Shown: one piece after another, positions 7,001 to 7,522 of the stretch
Layout of the letters: each line of letters begins with the position of its first letter
How positions within the stretch are numbered: the stretch's first letter is position 1
NCBI GenBank assembly: GCA_003488525.1
Contig: DNLG01000176.1
Coordinates: forward strand, 1-7,522
Source: Bacteroidota bacterium
GTDB taxonomy: Bacteria > Bacteroidota > Ignavibacteria > Kapaibacteriales > Kapaibacteriaceae
Length of the DNA: 7,522 bases
Direction: 5' to 3'
Made by a program: the position numbers and the translations under genes
Notes under the pieces: generated by a model
The model's database searches: none
The model's input: the letters and a program-made list of their open reading frames with translations, nothing else
What the model was told of the DNA's origin: nothing

Positions 7001-7522
<522 letters not shown>

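Overview
The window is about 57% G+C by eye, gene-dense and almost free of intergenic DNA. It comes from a bacterium of the Bacteroidota/Chlorobiota (FCB) group. The main reason is that two secreted proteases each end in what looks like a type IX secretion system (T9SS) sorting domain, and that export system is essentially confined to this group. The mostly missing Shine-Dalgarno sequences fit the same group. The fairly high G+C favours a lineage such as Kapabacteria, Ignavibacteria or Rhodothermia over Bacteroidia, but this finer placement is inference.

Layout. At the right edge (7001-7522, + strand) lies the 5' third of dnaX, encoding the tau/gamma subunit of the DNA polymerase III clamp loader. 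Everything to its left is on the - strand and reads right to left as one tightly packed run: a 960-residue secreted subtilisin-like protease (6959-4077); a second, 948-residue subtilisin-like protease (4080-1234) that overlaps the first by 4 bases (ATGA); an enoyl-CoA hydratase/isomerase family enzyme (about 1173-403); and, 4 bases further on, the start of a secreted protein with a carboxypeptidase-regulatory-like beta-sandwich (398 to the left edge, incomplete). The run and dnaX diverge from a 41-base gap.

How the genes relate. The two proteases are full-length paralogues with the same domain order: signal peptide, inhibitory propeptide, S8 catalytic domain with an acidic Ca-loop-like insert, beta-sandwich, a shared domain of about 260-275 residues that I cannot name, and the T9SS tail. 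They look like an old tandem duplication kept in one translationally coupled unit, probably giving two extracellular or cell-surface endopeptidases. The second has drifted: it carries a cysteine cluster at the propeptide/catalytic junction and has Cys instead of the near-invariant Gly in the Gly-Thr-Ser active-site motif, while keeping all four catalytic positions. The enoyl-CoA hydratase is cytoplasmic and has no evident link to the proteases. The last gene is again a cell-envelope protein.

There are no RNA genes, mobile elements, CRISPR arrays or convincing terminators. The most unusual content is the paired proteases, their shared unnamed domain and the altered active-site motif of the second; nothing else suggests a novel multi-gene system.
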